The notes: generated by a model not told the origin, from the sequence alone. Counted from the first letter of the stretch, positions 1 through 9,016 are shown. The stretch: 64,000 nucleotides of DNA from Clostridium magnum DSM 2767 (GCF_001623875.1 NZ_LWAE01000002.1:930001-994000); one strand, 5' to 3'. Program-made: numbers and translations.

Positions 1-317
1 ACGGATGGATTCCAGCAGGAGCATTAGCAAAATATGCTGGAAAGAGTAATCCGTTTGCAGTATTTGTAGCTGTACTAATTGGAGTTCCATTATATTCTAA
101 TGCCGCTGGGGTAATACCATTAGTTAGTGAACTTACGAGAGCTGGAGTTGCAATGGGAACATCTTTAGCATTTATGATGGCTGTTACAGCACTTAGTTTA
201 CCAGAAGCAATTCTTTTAAGAAGAGTTTTAAAGCCTAAACTATTAGCAGTATTCTTTGGGGTAGCAGCATTGGGTATAGTATTTATTGGTTACTTATTTA
301 ATTTTATAATAGGGTAA
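1..317 (+). CDS. Permease of the ArsP/DUF318 family, C-terminal end only (cut by window edge)
   Basis: The reading frame is open from base 3 to a TAA at 315 and encodes the last 104 residues of a multi-helix permease, starting GWIPAGALAKYAG. The fragment is almost base-for-base identical to the 3' end of the permease at 10673-11640 and differs by only a few substitutions. Family members are inner-membrane efflux permeases, some exporting organoarsenicals. Here the junction reads ACGGATGG, whereas the second copy reads ACATGGATGG, so this copy appears to keep the frame that the second one lost. Homology between the copies stops right after the stop codon. Function of the intact gene cannot be judged from this end alone. 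Confidence 0.8.
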   Translation, partial: GWIPAGALAKYAGKSNPFAVFVAVLIGVPLYSNAAGVIPLVSELTRAGVAMGTSLAFMMAVTALSLPEAILLRRVLKPKLLAVFFGVAALGIVFIGYLFNFIIG

Positions 318-377
318 AGTTTTACACTTGGTAAAGGTTATTTTGCTTTCTTTCAAGTGAAGGAAGTTTTATAGTAA

Positions 378-497
378 GTAGTTATTTTAGGAGGTTGTGT
401 TGAAGGTTGTAGAGGTTGTCAGAATTTATGCCCTTCTGGAGCAATACAGGATGTTGGAGATGCTGAACAAAAGGGTGATTGTAATTGTGGATGCTGA
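378..497 (+). pseudogene. Cys-rich ferredoxin-like gene fragment
   Basis: An open stretch of 39 codons after a TAA at 375 encodes eight cysteines, including GCRGCQNLCPSGAI and a C-terminal CNCGC. The pattern recalls a 4Fe-4S or metal-binding motif. No ATG, GTG or TTG lies in frame between the upstream stop and the first cysteine, so it looks like the remaining 3' end of a longer gene. No similar sequence was noticed elsewhere in the window. Family not recognised. Confidence 0.4.
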
Positions 498-559
498 AGT
501 TAAAGTATAGTATTTATAAAAATTATTGAGTATATAGTTATATAATAAAATGAATTATT

Positions 560-608
560 AAAAAACCTTTTTTAGTTATAAATTTTGCTTAACTAAGGAG
601 GTTTTTTT
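560..608. terminator. Rho-independent terminator
   Basis: AAAAACCT and TAGTTA pair with TAACTA and AGGTTTTTTT around a short loop, giving a hairpin followed by a T run. It would end transcription from the permease and Cys-rich fragment. Confidence 0.65.
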
Positions 609-741
609 GAATTTGTAAATTCAAAAGTACTAAAATGATTATTAATCTATTATTAATGGAAGCTTTATGTAATTGAGTGTATAATAATGGATATGATATT
701 TAAATTAAACTCAATAATAACAATTAGGCTAGGTGAATACG

Positions 742-1367
742 ATGGATAAAACACAAAGAAGAATTAGTGCATATAATAAGTATTCACAGCAATATGCAAA
801 TAAATTTATGGATTTAGAACTATATTCAGAAAGAGTTACGGATTTTTTTGAATTACTTAATGAAAAGATAGCATTTTAGATTTCGGTTATCGTCCTGGAA
901 ATGTTTCAAAACAACTTTTATCTTATGGTAAAGAGTTTAAAATTAAAGGAATAGACTTAACAGCAGAAATGGTAAGGTTACCGTAACAAAATGTTCCTAA
1001 TGATGATTTCAATTGTAATGATATAAAAAATATTACTTTTAGGGAAGAATCATTTGATGCAATAACAATGTCCTTTTGTATAGTACACCTTACAGGTGCC
1101 GAAATGATACTACTGTTGAAAAAAGTATCCAAGTATTTAAAGAAAAACGGGAAGATATTTTTAAGCTTTATGGAAGATGATAAGGAGATTTTTGAAACAA
1201 CAAGTTTTTCAAAAAAAGAAATATATTTTAATTTTTACATATCAAGTGAGATCGAAAAAATATTAAAAAGTAATGGGATAAGTCCTTTAAAAACAGTAAA
1301 ACAAGATTATCCAGAGCCAGATGGAACTTTAACAACTGATGTATTTATTTTTGGGGAGAAACAATAA
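742..1367 (+). pseudogene. Class I SAM-dependent methyltransferase, broken
   Basis: An ATG at 742 starts MDKTQRRISAYNKYSQQYAN, typical of small class I methyltransferases. The frame is lost near 872, where one frame stops and another continues with SILDFGYRPGNVS, the SAM-binding motif I with the usual GCGPG changed to GYRPG. A TAA at 986 interrupts the second frame after IDLTAEMVRLP. The remainder, ITMSFCIVHLT to the stop at 1367, stays open for 99 residues. A frameshift, an internal stop and a damaged SAM motif together show a pseudogene. Its end overlaps the ribosome binding site region of the flavodoxin gene. Confidence 0.85.
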
Positions 1368-1389
1368 AAATATTTGTGGAGGTAATGTG

Positions 1390-1872
1390 ATGAAGGTTGC
1401 GGTTATATATCATAGTAAATCGGGAAACACTCAAAAAGTTGCTGAAATAATTGGAGAAGGACTAAAAGAAGTAGAAAATATAGAAGTAAAATTAATGAGA
1501 ATTGATGAAATTGACTATGAATTTGTAAAAGAATCAAAAGCAGTTATTTTTGGAACATCTACTTATTATGCTAATATTTCTTGGCAAATAAAAAAATGGT
1601 TTGATGAATCTTGGGGATGTAATCTTGAAGGGAAAATAGGTGCAGTATTTGCCACAGAAGATTATTTAGGCGGAGGAGCTGATACAGCACTAATAACTTT
1701 AATAGGTCATATGATGGTAAAAGGTATGTTATTGTATTCTGGTGGTTCTGCATTAGGACAACCATATATACATATGGGTATCGTAACAATAAAAGATGGG
1801 GATGAAAATCAAAAAGAAAGAGCCAAGATATTTGGAGAAAGAATAGGCAAAAAGGTATCAGAGCTTTTTTGA
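1390..1872 (+). CDS. Flavodoxin family protein
   Basis: The 160-residue protein begins MKVAVIYHSKSGNTQKVAE. The SKSGNT loop (residues 9-14) is the FMN phosphate-binding site of flavodoxins and WrbA-type quinone reductases, and GTSTYYANISWQIK matches the second flavin loop. The start at 1390 follows GGAGGT; an overlapping GTG at 1387 is the alternative. Such proteins carry low-potential electrons or reduce quinones in the cytoplasm. It lies just after a dead methyltransferase and upstream of other iron-sulfur and flavin proteins. Electron partner unknown. Confidence 0.85.
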   Translation: MKVAVIYHSKSGNTQKVAEIIGEGLKEVENIEVKLMRIDEIDYEFVKESKAVIFGTSTYYANISWQIKKWFDESWGCNLEGKIGAVFATEDYLGGGADTALITLIGHMMVKGMLLYSGGSALGQPYIHMGIVTIKDGDENQKERAKIFGERIGKKVSELF

Positions 1873-1959
1873 CATATGCTGTAATTGGGAGATATGATTT
1901 ATCAGCAAGTTATTTTGTATTAAAGTTTAACCAATAGTCTGGGATGGAGGAGAAATTTT

Positions 1960-2511
1960 ATGTTTTCTGATGTTAGGAGTAAAAAAATCGTATTAGTCTC
2001 ACATTGTATTCTAAACCAAAACTCAATTTCAGATGGTACTGCCGACTATCCTGGAACAAACGAAAGCATTTTAAATCTACTTATTGAATCTAAAGTAGGT
2101 ATAATACAAATGCCGTGCCCTGAGATCTTATGTTTAGGATTAGATCGAGGAGATACTCATGGTGGAGAAAGAGAAGTTGTCGTAGAGAATACAAGAATCA
2201 GACATAGTTTAGAGAAACCGGCTTCAATTGAAGTAATTAGCAACTTTGTAAATCAAATTGTATTTCAAATAGAAGAATATATTAGAAATGGATTTACTAT
2301 ATTAGGGATTATAGGAATAAATCGTTCTCCAAGCTGTGGAGTTAATACAACTTCAAAAAATAATCAAGAGGTTGAGGGGGAAGGGGTTTTTATTGAAACA
2401 CTTAGAAAAGCCTTAGAAGAGAAAAGTATTAGTATAGATATGATTGGTATAAAAGCATTAGAAACAGAGAAAGCATTAATAGACATAAAAAGATTGTTGA
2501 ATATGAAATAA
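1960..2511 (+). CDS. TudS-related putative desulfidase (DUF523-like)
   Basis: The 183-residue protein starts after GGAGG and contains SHCILNQN, MPCPEILCLG and SPSCGV. Cysteines 16, 53 and 126 fit the three cluster ligands known for TudS, a [4Fe-4S] enzyme that removes sulfur from thiouracil. The length also fits the short, single-domain members common in clostridia. Known from the family: cluster-bound sulfide chemistry. Inferred here: removal of sulfur from a thiolated compound in a region rich in sulfur genes. The substrate is not predictable. Confidence 0.75.
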   Translation: MFSDVRSKKIVLVSHCILNQNSISDGTADYPGTNESILNLLIESKVGIIQMPCPEILCLGLDRGDTHGGEREVVVENTRIRHSLEKPASIEVISNFVNQIVFQIEEYIRNGFTILGIIGINRSPSCGVNTTSKNNQEVEGEGVFIETLRKALEEKSISIDMIGIKALETEKALIDIKRLLNMK

Positions 2512-2527
2512 TTTATGTTGGATGAAT

Positions 2528-2654
2528 GGAGAAATAGGAATAGCTGATAAGGCGCTAGAAGTAGGTTTTGATGATTAAAGATATATGATTAAACATTTTT
2601 AAAAATAGTGTAGGAATAGCACCAAGTCAGTATTTTAAGAAAATGAAAAAATAA
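2528..2654 (+). pseudogene. AraC-family regulator remnant
   Basis: Two short reading frames correspond to the second helix-turn-helix of AraC/XylS regulators: GEIGIADKALEVGFDD, then a stop, then NSVGIAPSQYFKKMKK ending in TAA at 2654. Nothing of the N-terminal sensor domain remains. It is a 3' scrap of a lost regulator. Confidence 0.6.
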
Positions 2655-2687
2655 TAATAGTTTTAGGACTTTGGAGGACAAGGGGAT

Positions 2688-3500
2688 ATGGATTATAAGG
2701 GATTAACACTCATTTATTTTTCGCCGACTAATACAACAAAAACAATCATTGAAGAAATTGCTAGTGGAATAGGAGAAAGCATAGTTGAAGTAATAGATTT
2801 AACTAAAATTAAAAATCGTAATAAAATCAAAGAAGTATCAGGAGATATCGTACTTATTGGAGTTCCAGTATATGAGGAAAAGGTTCCAGTAATAGTATTT
2901 CAGTGTTTAGAGAATATAAATGGAAAAGGTAAAGTAGCAATTATCGTTGCAGTATACGGGCTTATCGGAGAAGGAATAACATTAAATCAACTTAAAGAAT
3001 TGTGTGAAAAGCAAGGGTTTACTGTTATCGCAGGGGCATCATTTATAGGGGAACATTCATTTTCTACAAAAGAAATACCTATTGCACAAGGTAGACCTGA
3101 TAAAAAAGATATTAGTATAGCAAAAGATTTTGGAGGAAAAGTTTCTAAAAAACTTAAAGATATAAGTAATTATGAGAATAAACAATTGATTATTCCAAAA
3201 GGTAAGCTGCCAATGATGGCAAAGGTATTGCCAGAAAATAGTGCAAGAATGTTTACAAAAACTCCAGAAATAATTAAGGATTTATGTATAAATTGTAATA
3301 TCTGTCTTAACCAATGTCCAAATGAAGCAATTGAAGCTATTTCCTATAAAATTGATGAAAGTAAGTGTATTAGGTGTTTTTCTTGCGTAAGAAAATGTCC
3401 AAGAAAAGCAAGAAAAATTGAGTTTAAGAAAAGTTTTATTACTACTAAGTTTTTAAAAATGAAAAGTAGAAAACAAGCAAACCCCAAACTATACATATAG
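2688..3500 (+). CDS. EFR1-type flavodoxin-ferredoxin fusion
   Basis: The 270-residue protein has an N-terminal flavodoxin-like domain (about 1-165, with YFSPTNTTKT as the flavin phosphate loop). Two C-terminal 4Fe-4S motifs follow, CINCNICLNQCP at 200-211 and CIRCFSCVRKCP at 227-238. This is the layout of the EFR1 family, cytoplasmic proteins that join an FMN domain to a dicluster ferredoxin and probably shuttle electrons. The start follows a GGAGG-type site. It is followed by a hairpin shared with the convergent rhodanese gene. Redox partners are unknown. Confidence 0.8.
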   Translation: MDYKGLTLIYFSPTNTTKTIIEEIASGIGESIVEVIDLTKIKNRNKIKEVSGDIVLIGVPVYEEKVPVIVFQCLENINGKGKVAIIVAVYGLIGEGITLNQLKELCEKQGFTVIAGASFIGEHSFSTKEIPIAQGRPDKKDISIAKDFGGKVSKKLKDISNYENKQLIIPKGKLPMMAKVLPENSARMFTKTPEIIKDLCINCNICLNQCPNEAIEAISYKIDESKCIRCFSCVRKCPRKARKIEFKKSFITTKFLKMKSRKQANPKLYI

Positions 3501-3612
3501 GTATTAAGTTATTAGAGTAATTGCATGAAAAAGTATCCTTTTATAAAGACGACATCTAGACATAAAACTGACAAATTTAAAATGGAGACAAATAGGAGTA
3601 AATTTAAAATTT

Positions 3613-3642
3613 AAGTAGCCTCTTTAGTGAGACTACTTTTAA
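3613..3642. terminator. Terminator between convergent genes
   Basis: AAGTAGCCTC pairs with GAGACTACTT around a short loop, followed by TTTT. It lies between the ferredoxin gene (plus) and the rhodanese gene (minus) and can serve both. Confidence 0.6.
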
Positions 3643-3653
3643 TATAAGAGAGA

Positions 3654-3992
3654 TCAACGTTTTAATCCATAACTCCAATTACCAATTCCACCAAGATTAT
3701 AAGTTTCTTTAAAACCTAACTTATTAAGTATTTTAGTAGCCTCAGAAGCTCTCATACCACTTTGACAGTATACTACGACAGGAGAGTCTAATTCTAATCC
3801 CATTTTTTTAATAGAAACTTCAAAATTTTGAACAGGAATGTTTTTGCTTTTTGGTATATGTCCTCCAGAATATTCTTGTGGTGTTCTAACGTCAATTAAA
3901 AGTGGAGGATTTGAACTTTCCAGCATTTCTTTTAATTGTTTATCAGAAATTTTACTAGAAGATTTTCGTATAAATAAATCTAAAAAACTCAT
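3654..3992 (-). CDS. Single-domain rhodanese-like sulfurtransferase
   Basis: The 112-residue protein has the rhodanese signatures LIDVRTPQEYSGGHIP and YCQSGMRASE. Cys76 in the CQSGMR loop would carry the persulfide. Rhodaneses move sulfane sulfur between thiols in the cytoplasm. It lies 49 bp downstream of the CoA-disulfide reductase on the same strand, which itself ends in a rhodanese domain, so the two probably form one operon. A decayed copy of this gene junction is present at 19665-19835. Confidence 0.9.
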   Translation of the reverse strand: MSFLDLFIRKSSSKISDKQLKEMLESSNPPLLIDVRTPQEYSGGHIPKSKNIPVQNFEVSIKKMGLELDSPVVVYCQSGMRASEATKILNKLGFKETYNLGGIGNWSYGLKR

Positions 3993-4041
3993 TTGCTACC
4001 TCCATATACATTTGATAAGATAATGTCTTTATTTAGTTATC

Positions 4042-5772
4042 TTAATCTACTTCTCGTTTTACAACCTGTGTATCTTGGTCCACAATTACCTTTTCAGAAT
4101 TATGATTATTTTCTTCAGATTTTTTAGGTACAAAGTTTAAGTTTGATGTGCTTTTGTAGCCACCAGTTATATTTTTAACCTTAAATCCATTTTGTGAAAG
4201 TATTCTTGATGCAACATATCCTCTTAGGCCAACTTGGCAGTATTCGATTATTTCTTTATTTTTATCTAATTCTTCAAGTCTTTCTCTTAAATTATCTACT
4301 GGAATATTTAAAGCGCCTTTGATATGGCCATTACTAAATTCTATATCTGAACGAACATCTAAAAGGATAGTATCGCCTTTATTATAATTCAAATATTCTT
4401 CCGGAGTGATAACTTCAGTTTTTCCAGTAAGAACATTTTCAGCTACAAAACCTGCCATATTTACTGGATCTTTTGCTGAAGAAAATGGTGGTGCATAACA
4501 CAATTCAAGTTCTGTTAAATCTGATACTGAGCCGCCAAATCTTATTGCTGCAGCAATGACATCAACTCGTTTATCCACACCATCATAACCTATAGCTTGA
4601 GCACCTAAAATTTTACCTTCATCATTAAAGATAAGTTTTAATGTTAAGGGAAGTGCACCAGGATAATAGGATGCATGAGAAACAGGATGAATAGTTATAA
4701 CCTTATAAGGTATATTGAGTCTTTTTAGAGTTCTTTCATTATTTCCTGTACTTGCAGCGGTCAAATCAAAAATTTTGATTATTGAAGTTCCTTGAGTACC
4801 TTTATAAATTGAATTTAATCCTGATATATTATCTGCAGCTATTCTCCCTTGTTTATTTGCTGGACCAGCTAAAGGTATTGCAGTATTTTGTTTGTTAACA
4901 AAATCAACTACTTCAATTGCATCTCCAACAGCATAAATATTTTCTATATTTGTTTCCATCTTGTTGTTAACTAGTATATGTCCTCTAGCCCCAAGTTTTA
5001 TTCCGCTATCTTTTATGAAATTAGTATCTGGTGTTACGCCAATAGCTAATATAACTAAGTCAGCATTTATTTTAGTATTGCTGTTTAAAAAAACTTCAAT
5101 GTTATGATCAGTATCCTTAAAAGATTTTACTCCATCACCTAGTATTAAATCTATGCCATTTTTTATTAATTCTTTTTCAGCTGTAATTACAATGTCTGTA
5201 TCAAAGGGTGCAAGAATATGAGGTGCAGCCTCAACCAAAGTAACCTTTAGTCCTCTTTCTTTTAGATTTTCAGCCATTTCAACACCCACATAGCCACCTC
5301 CGATGACAACGGCACTATTTACATCTTCCTTATCAACCAATGATTTTATACTATCTGTATCGGGTATATTTCTTAAAGTAAAAATTCTATTACTGTTTAT
5401 GCCTTCGATATTCGGTTTAATAGCTTTTGCACCAGGAGATAATACTAAATAGTCATAATTTTCTTCGTAATTTCCTTTGTCTTTACTTTTTACTTTAACT
5501 ATTTTTTTGCTAACATCAATACTTATAACTTCACTATTAATTCTTACATCTATGTTGAATCTATGATGCATACTTTCTGGCGTTTGAACAAGAAGATTCT
5601 CTCTTTCTTTAATTGTTTCACCTATGTAATAGGGTAGACCACAATTTGCAAAAGATATATATTCATCTCTTTCAAATAGTATAATTTCAGAATTTTCATC
5701 TAATCTTCTGAGTCTTGCAACTGTGGATGCTCCGCCAGCAACTCCACCAACAACTAATATTTTTTTACCCAT
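4042..5772 (-). CDS. CoA-disulfide reductase with C-terminal rhodanese domain
   Basis: The 576-residue protein has an N-terminal FAD motif (VVGGVAGGASTVARLRRL) and the active-site SFANCGLPYY with Cys44. An NAD(P)-binding motif (VVIGGGYVGVEMAE) and a C-terminal rhodanese domain (about 455-545) with Cys512 in CQVGLRG follow. Proteins of this build reduce CoA disulfides or CoA/glutathione persulfides with NAD(P)H. It is closely related to the first two domains of the 839-aa fusion at 61044-63563 but lacks the TusA and DsrE parts. It is transcribed away from the ROK regulator, with a dyad between them. The active cysteines are intact. Confidence 0.92.
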   Translation of the reverse strand: MGKKILVVGGVAGGASTVARLRRLDENSEIILFERDEYISFANCGLPYYIGETIKERENLLVQTPESMHHRFNIDVRINSEVISIDVSKKIVKVKSKDKGNYEENYDYLVLSPGAKAIKPNIEGINSNRIFTLRNIPDTDSIKSLVDKEDVNSAVVIGGGYVGVEMAENLKERGLKVTLVEAAPHILAPFDTDIVITAEKELIKNGIDLILGDGVKSFKDTDHNIEVFLNSNTKINADLVILAIGVTPDTNFIKDSGIKLGARGHILVNNKMETNIENIYAVGDAIEVVDFVNKQNTAIPLAGPANKQGRIAADNISGLNSIYKGTQGTSIIKIFDLTAASTGNNERTLKRLNIPYKVITIHPVSHASYYPGALPLTLKLIFNDEGKILGAQAIGYDGVDKRVDVIAAAIRFGGSVSDLTELELCYAPPFSSAKDPVNMAGFVAENVLTGKTEVITPEEYLNYNKGDTILLDVRSDIEFSNGHIKGALNIPVDNLRERLEELDKNKEIIEYCQVGLRGYVASRILSQNGFKVKNITGGYKSTSNLNFVPKKSEENNHNSEKVIVDQDTQVVKREVD

Positions 5773-5809
5773 TAAAATACCTCCCTTTCTTTATATAATG
5801 ATATTATTA

Positions 5810-5848
5810 GTTAATCCTTGAAAAATTATTTTCTAATCAAAGGATAAC
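5810..5848. promoter_or_regulatory. Dyad between CoA-disulfide reductase and ROK regulator
   Basis: GTTAATCCTTGA and TCAAAGGATAAC form an inverted repeat with one indel, spaced by about 15 bp. They lie between two divergent starts, a natural operator position for the ROK repressor encoded next door. This is inferred from position only. Confidence 0.45.
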
Positions 5849-5911
5849 TTATTGCCAAAATGGTTAAAAGTTATATAATGATACTATAGATAATTTAGAA
5901 AGGAGTTTTAT

Positions 5912-7090
5912 ATGCGAGAAACCTTAAGACAATTATCAGAGAGAGAGTTAGAAATATTAAATATAATTCATAAAAAGGGTATGATTACAAAAAAAAATCT
6001 ACAAGCAATAACAGGTATGACATTGACTACTTTAAATAGGGTAATGAAAAGTCTTGAAGATAAGAAATTAATAATAGAAGTAGGTATATCAGAATCAACT
6101 GGAGGTAGAAAGGCGATAGAATATGGTGTAGCACAAACAGGAGCATATGTTATAGGAGTTGATATATCAAGAACATATGTAAAGCTTATTATAGTAAACT
6201 TGAGGATGGCCATTCTAAAGAAAGAAGAGTTTTATATGAATGATAGCTTTTCACCAAAAAAAACTATTGATAAAATTACTGATTTAATAGAGCAAAAGCT
6301 ATTAGAGTTATCAATAGATAAAAGTGAAGTATTAGGCATAGGGGTAGGTACTGTAGGACCTTTGGATAGAGAGAAAGGTATTATGATAAATCCTAAAAAT
6401 TTCTTTAATGAGAACTGGAGCAACGTTCCTTTAAAGGAGATGATTGAGCGAAAAACTTCGATTCCATGCGTTATAGATAATGGAGCTAATACTGCTGTTT
6501 TGGCTGAATATCTATTTGGTAAAGGTAAAGATTTAAAGAGTATTGTATACATACATTGTGGAATCGGAATAAGATCAGCAGTTATAACAGATGGAATTAT
6601 TATTAGAGCAATGAATGATTCAGAAGATGCTTTTGCACATATGATTATTGATTCAAATGGTGAAAGGTGTATATGTGGTAACAAAGGATGCATAGAAAGT
6701 TATTCATCCATTGAAGCAATGATAAAAAGGTTTAATTTAAAAGTAAAAGAGACTAATAATAATGAAGAAATAAAAGAGGAAGACTATAAGAAAATATTAG
6801 ATTTAGCAATGCAGAATAATGAGTCTGCTGCAGAAATTATTAATAAGGGTGCTGAGATTTTAGGTATTGGACTTGCTAATCTTGTGAGAATAATAAATCC
6901 CCAATTAGTAATTTTATGTGGACCATTAATTAAAAATTATAAGCTTTACTATGATATGTGTATTGACACATTTGAAAAAATTAATTATTTAAATAATGGA
7001 GTTATATTTAGTAAAGGTGGGAAATTTAAAGAAGATGCTATTGCAATAGGTGCAGCTGCAATGGTAGTAGAACAGTATATAGCAAAATAA
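5912..7090 (+). CDS. ROK-family transcriptional regulator
   Basis: The 392-residue protein has an N-terminal winged helix-turn-helix (about 1-70) and a C-terminal ROK domain. IDNGANTAVLAEYLFGKG and the zinc motif ERCICGNKGCIE are visible. ROK repressors normally sense sugars or sugar derivatives. This one sits between a divergent CoA-disulfide reductase/rhodanese pair and a TauE-like permease, so here it may control sulfur genes. That would be unusual for the family and is an inference from position. The start follows GAAAGGAG. Confidence 0.85.
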   Translation: MRETLRQLSERELEILNIIHKKGMITKKNLQAITGMTLTTLNRVMKSLEDKKLIIEVGISESTGGRKAIEYGVAQTGAYVIGVDISRTYVKLIIVNLRMAILKKEEFYMNDSFSPKKTIDKITDLIEQKLLELSIDKSEVLGIGVGTVGPLDREKGIMINPKNFFNENWSNVPLKEMIERKTSIPCVIDNGANTAVLAEYLFGKGKDLKSIVYIHCGIGIRSAVITDGIIIRAMNDSEDAFAHMIIDSNGERCICGNKGCIESYSSIEAMIKRFNLKVKETNNNEEIKEEDYKKILDLAMQNNESAAEIINKGAEILGIGLANLVRIINPQLVILCGPLIKNYKLYYDMCIDTFEKINYLNNGVIFSKGGKFKEDAIAIGAAAMVVEQYIAK

Positions 7091-7103
7091 GGAGGCAAAC
7101 ATA

Positions 7104-7466
7104 ATGAGTAATATTATTTTATTTATTGTTATAGGTTGTATTGCAGGTATTTTGAGTGGATTATTTGGTATAGGTGGTGGAGTTATAATAGTACCCGCAC
7201 TAATTTATCTATGCGGATTTAGTCAGTTAAAAGCCCAAGGTACATCACTTGCTATTTTATTACCACCAGTAGGTATACTTGCTTTTATAGATTACTATAA
7301 AAAAGGTCATGTTGATGTCTTAGCTGGAATATTAATATGTATTTTTTTAGTGATAGGATCAGTTTTCGGAGCTAAGTTATCTCATGTTATACCGATAGAT
7401 ATGATGAGAAAATTATTTGGAATTTTAATGGCATTAATATCTATTAAATTAATTTTTGGTAAATAA
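7104..7466 (+). CDS. Half-length TauE/SafE (TSUP) permease
   Basis: The 120-residue hydrophobic protein starts 13 bp after the ROK gene with an AGGAGG site. The N-terminal motif GILSGLFGIGGGVIIVPAL is the hallmark of the TSUP family of sulfite, sulfonate or thiosulfate permeases. Usual members are about 250 residues with two inverted halves, so this is one half and may work as a dimer. Its place after a CoADR/rhodanese regulator suggests export of a small sulfur anion, which is an inference. Confidence 0.8.
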   Translation: MSNIILFIVIGCIAGILSGLFGIGGGVIIVPALIYLCGFSQLKAQGTSLAILLPPVGILAFIDYYKKGHVDVLAGILICIFLVIGSVFGAKLSHVIPIDMMRKLFGILMALISIKLIFGK

Positions 7467-7491
7467 AGATTATTATAAAGGAGAAATTAAG

Positions 7492-8268
7492 ATGCATCCA
7501 ATATTATTTAAATTCGGTTTAATTACTTTATATAGCTATGGTTTTATGATAGCAATAGGAATAATATCAGCATTAGCCTTATCATTACATAGGGCAAAAA
7601 GATTAAATTTTGATACAGACGCAATTACAGATCTAGGCATATATGGAGTGGTAGGAGGTTTCATTGGAGCTAAACTTCTATTTTGGATAGTAGAGTTCCC
7701 AAGTATAATTCATAATCCTAATTTCATTGTTGAAACATTAAGTAATGGCTTTGTAGTGTACGGAGGCATTATGGGAGGCGTTGTAACTGGTTATGTTTAC
7801 TGCAAAATAAAGGGCTTAGATTTTTTAGCTTATTTAGATTTAATTGTACCAGCAATTGCACTTGCTCAAGGTTTTGGAAGAATTGGCTGCTTTGAAACAG
7901 GATGCTGCTATGGAAGGGAAACAGATAGTGTTTTAGGTATAGCATTTCAAAACTCGTTGTATGCTCCAAATGGAGTTTCATTGATACCTACACAGCTTTT
8001 TTCAAGTGCTGGAGATTTTATAATAGCAGGAATACTCTTGTACTATTCATCAAAATCACAAAGAAAAGGACAAGTAGCAGGGCTTTATATGATTTTGTAT
8101 AGTGCAGGTAGATTCATTATTGAAATATTCAGAGGGGATCCAAGAGGAAGTGTAGGCATTTTATCAACCTCCCAATTTATTTGTATTTTCATGTTTTTTG
8201 TAGGAATTTATGTTTTTGGTTTTCTTAACAAAAAGCGAAGCCATTCCAAGTATGTAGAAAGAATGTAG
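7492..8268 (+). CDS. lgt: Prolipoprotein diacylglyceryl transferase
   Basis: The 258-residue membrane protein begins MHPILFKFGLITLYSYG after AAAGGAG; an upstream in-frame ATG at 7456 overlaps the previous gene and has no site. The Lgt signature region GFGRIGCFETGCCYGRETD and YSAGRFIIEIFRGD are present. Lgt attaches diacylglycerol to the cysteine of lipoprotein precursors. It is oddly placed in a sulfur gene run, and a decayed piece of a second lgt occurs at 11682-11830. This suggests it travels with the neighbouring genes and may be a second, accessory copy in the genome. Confidence 0.93.
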   Translation: MHPILFKFGLITLYSYGFMIAIGIISALALSLHRAKRLNFDTDAITDLGIYGVVGGFIGAKLLFWIVEFPSIIHNPNFIVETLSNGFVVYGGIMGGVVTGYVYCKIKGLDFLAYLDLIVPAIALAQGFGRIGCFETGCCYGRETDSVLGIAFQNSLYAPNGVSLIPTQLFSSAGDFIIAGILLYYSSKSQRKGQVAGLYMILYSAGRFIIEIFRGDPRGSVGILSTSQFICIFMFFVGIYVFGFLNKKRSHSKYVERM

Positions 8269-8418
8269 ATGTTTTAGTATATTTCATTGGTATGTGAATA
8301 AGATTCATATTAATCTAAAGTATACTAAGCGATTCAAATAAATGATAACTTTATTAGGATAAAAATAGAGTTATTATAAATAATAGATGTATAGTTTAAA
8401 AGGGAGGTGTAATAATCA

Positions 8419-8736
8419 ATGAAGGAAATAAATGATAACATATTTGATAAGGAAGTCATTGAAAATGAAAAGCCAGTAGTAGTGGATTTTTGGTCTACAT
8501 CATGGTCTAGTCCTAGTGAAATTATTGATCCTGTTATAGAAGAGTTAGATAAAGAATATTCAGGGAAAGTAGAATTTGCTAAAATAAATGTGGAAGAAAA
8601 CCCAATAGCGTCAAAGCATCTTAGGGTATCAAGTATTCCAACTATAATGATATTTAAAGATGGTAAAGCTGTAGAAAGTATTGTTGATTTTAGGCCTAAA
8701 TCTGATTATGAACAGGTATTAAATAGATATATTTAA
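8419..8736 (+). CDS. Thioredoxin-like protein lacking both active cysteines
   Basis: The 105-residue protein aligns along its whole length with the normal thioredoxin at 20645-20959. The WCGPC site is replaced: VDFWSTSWSSPSE stands where VDFWAPWCGPCK stands in the paralogue, so both cysteines are serine (Ser30, Ser33) and one residue is inserted. The cis-proline region SSIPTIMIFKDGK is kept. The frame is intact with a good AGGAGG-type site, so it is expressed but cannot do thiol-disulfide exchange. It may be a chaperone, a binding decoy or an early pseudogene. Confidence 0.85.
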   Translation: MKEINDNIFDKEVIENEKPVVVDFWSTSWSSPSEIIDPVIEELDKEYSGKVEFAKINVEENPIASKHLRVSSIPTIMIFKDGKAVESIVDFRPKSDYEQVLNRYI

Positions 8737-8740
8737 TGAA

Positions 8741-8838
8741 AAGTAACACTAAAAAAAGTTAAGAATATGTTAGTATAAAGGCATTGTACTAGCACTCCTT
8801 TAGTTAAGCACTGGTAGGGATACTGGTGCTTAATTATT
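8741..8838 (+). repeat. Repeated intergenic hairpin element, copy A
   Basis: An AAGTTAAGAATAT-type block near 8756 is followed about 45 bp later by the hairpin TAAGCACTGGTA / TACTGGTGCTTA (8804-8831). The stem uses G-U pairs, and a TAATTATTT tail follows. The element starts 5 bp after the thioredoxin-like stop codon. Related copies lie at 11830, 23431, 28565, 29771 and, as the hairpin only, 29256. The remaining 8840-8990 bases hold no gene. Confidence 0.7.
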
Positions 8839-8992
8839 TGTGAAATTGGAGACTATTCTATAGTATTATTGCTAATACAATGACATTGTTTATATAGCGG
8901 TCAAGGTATAGATATCTTATTAAGCGCCATATTAGTAAGTTTAATTCTTAAGAAGTTCGAATGTGTAAGGATTCTTTTGGAAGCTGTAAATG

Positions 8993-9016
8993 AAAGGAAC
9001 CTGAAAGGTTCCTTTT
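8993..9016. terminator. Terminator
   Basis: AAAGGAACC, loop TGAA, then GGTTCCTTTT. It is a compact stem with a T tail between the thioredoxin-like gene and the convergent gene at 9114. Confidence 0.7.

Noticed and set aside
6232..6693. 153-codon minus-strand frame
   Set aside because: It is the shadow of the ROK regulator gene; no start site and no family resemblance.
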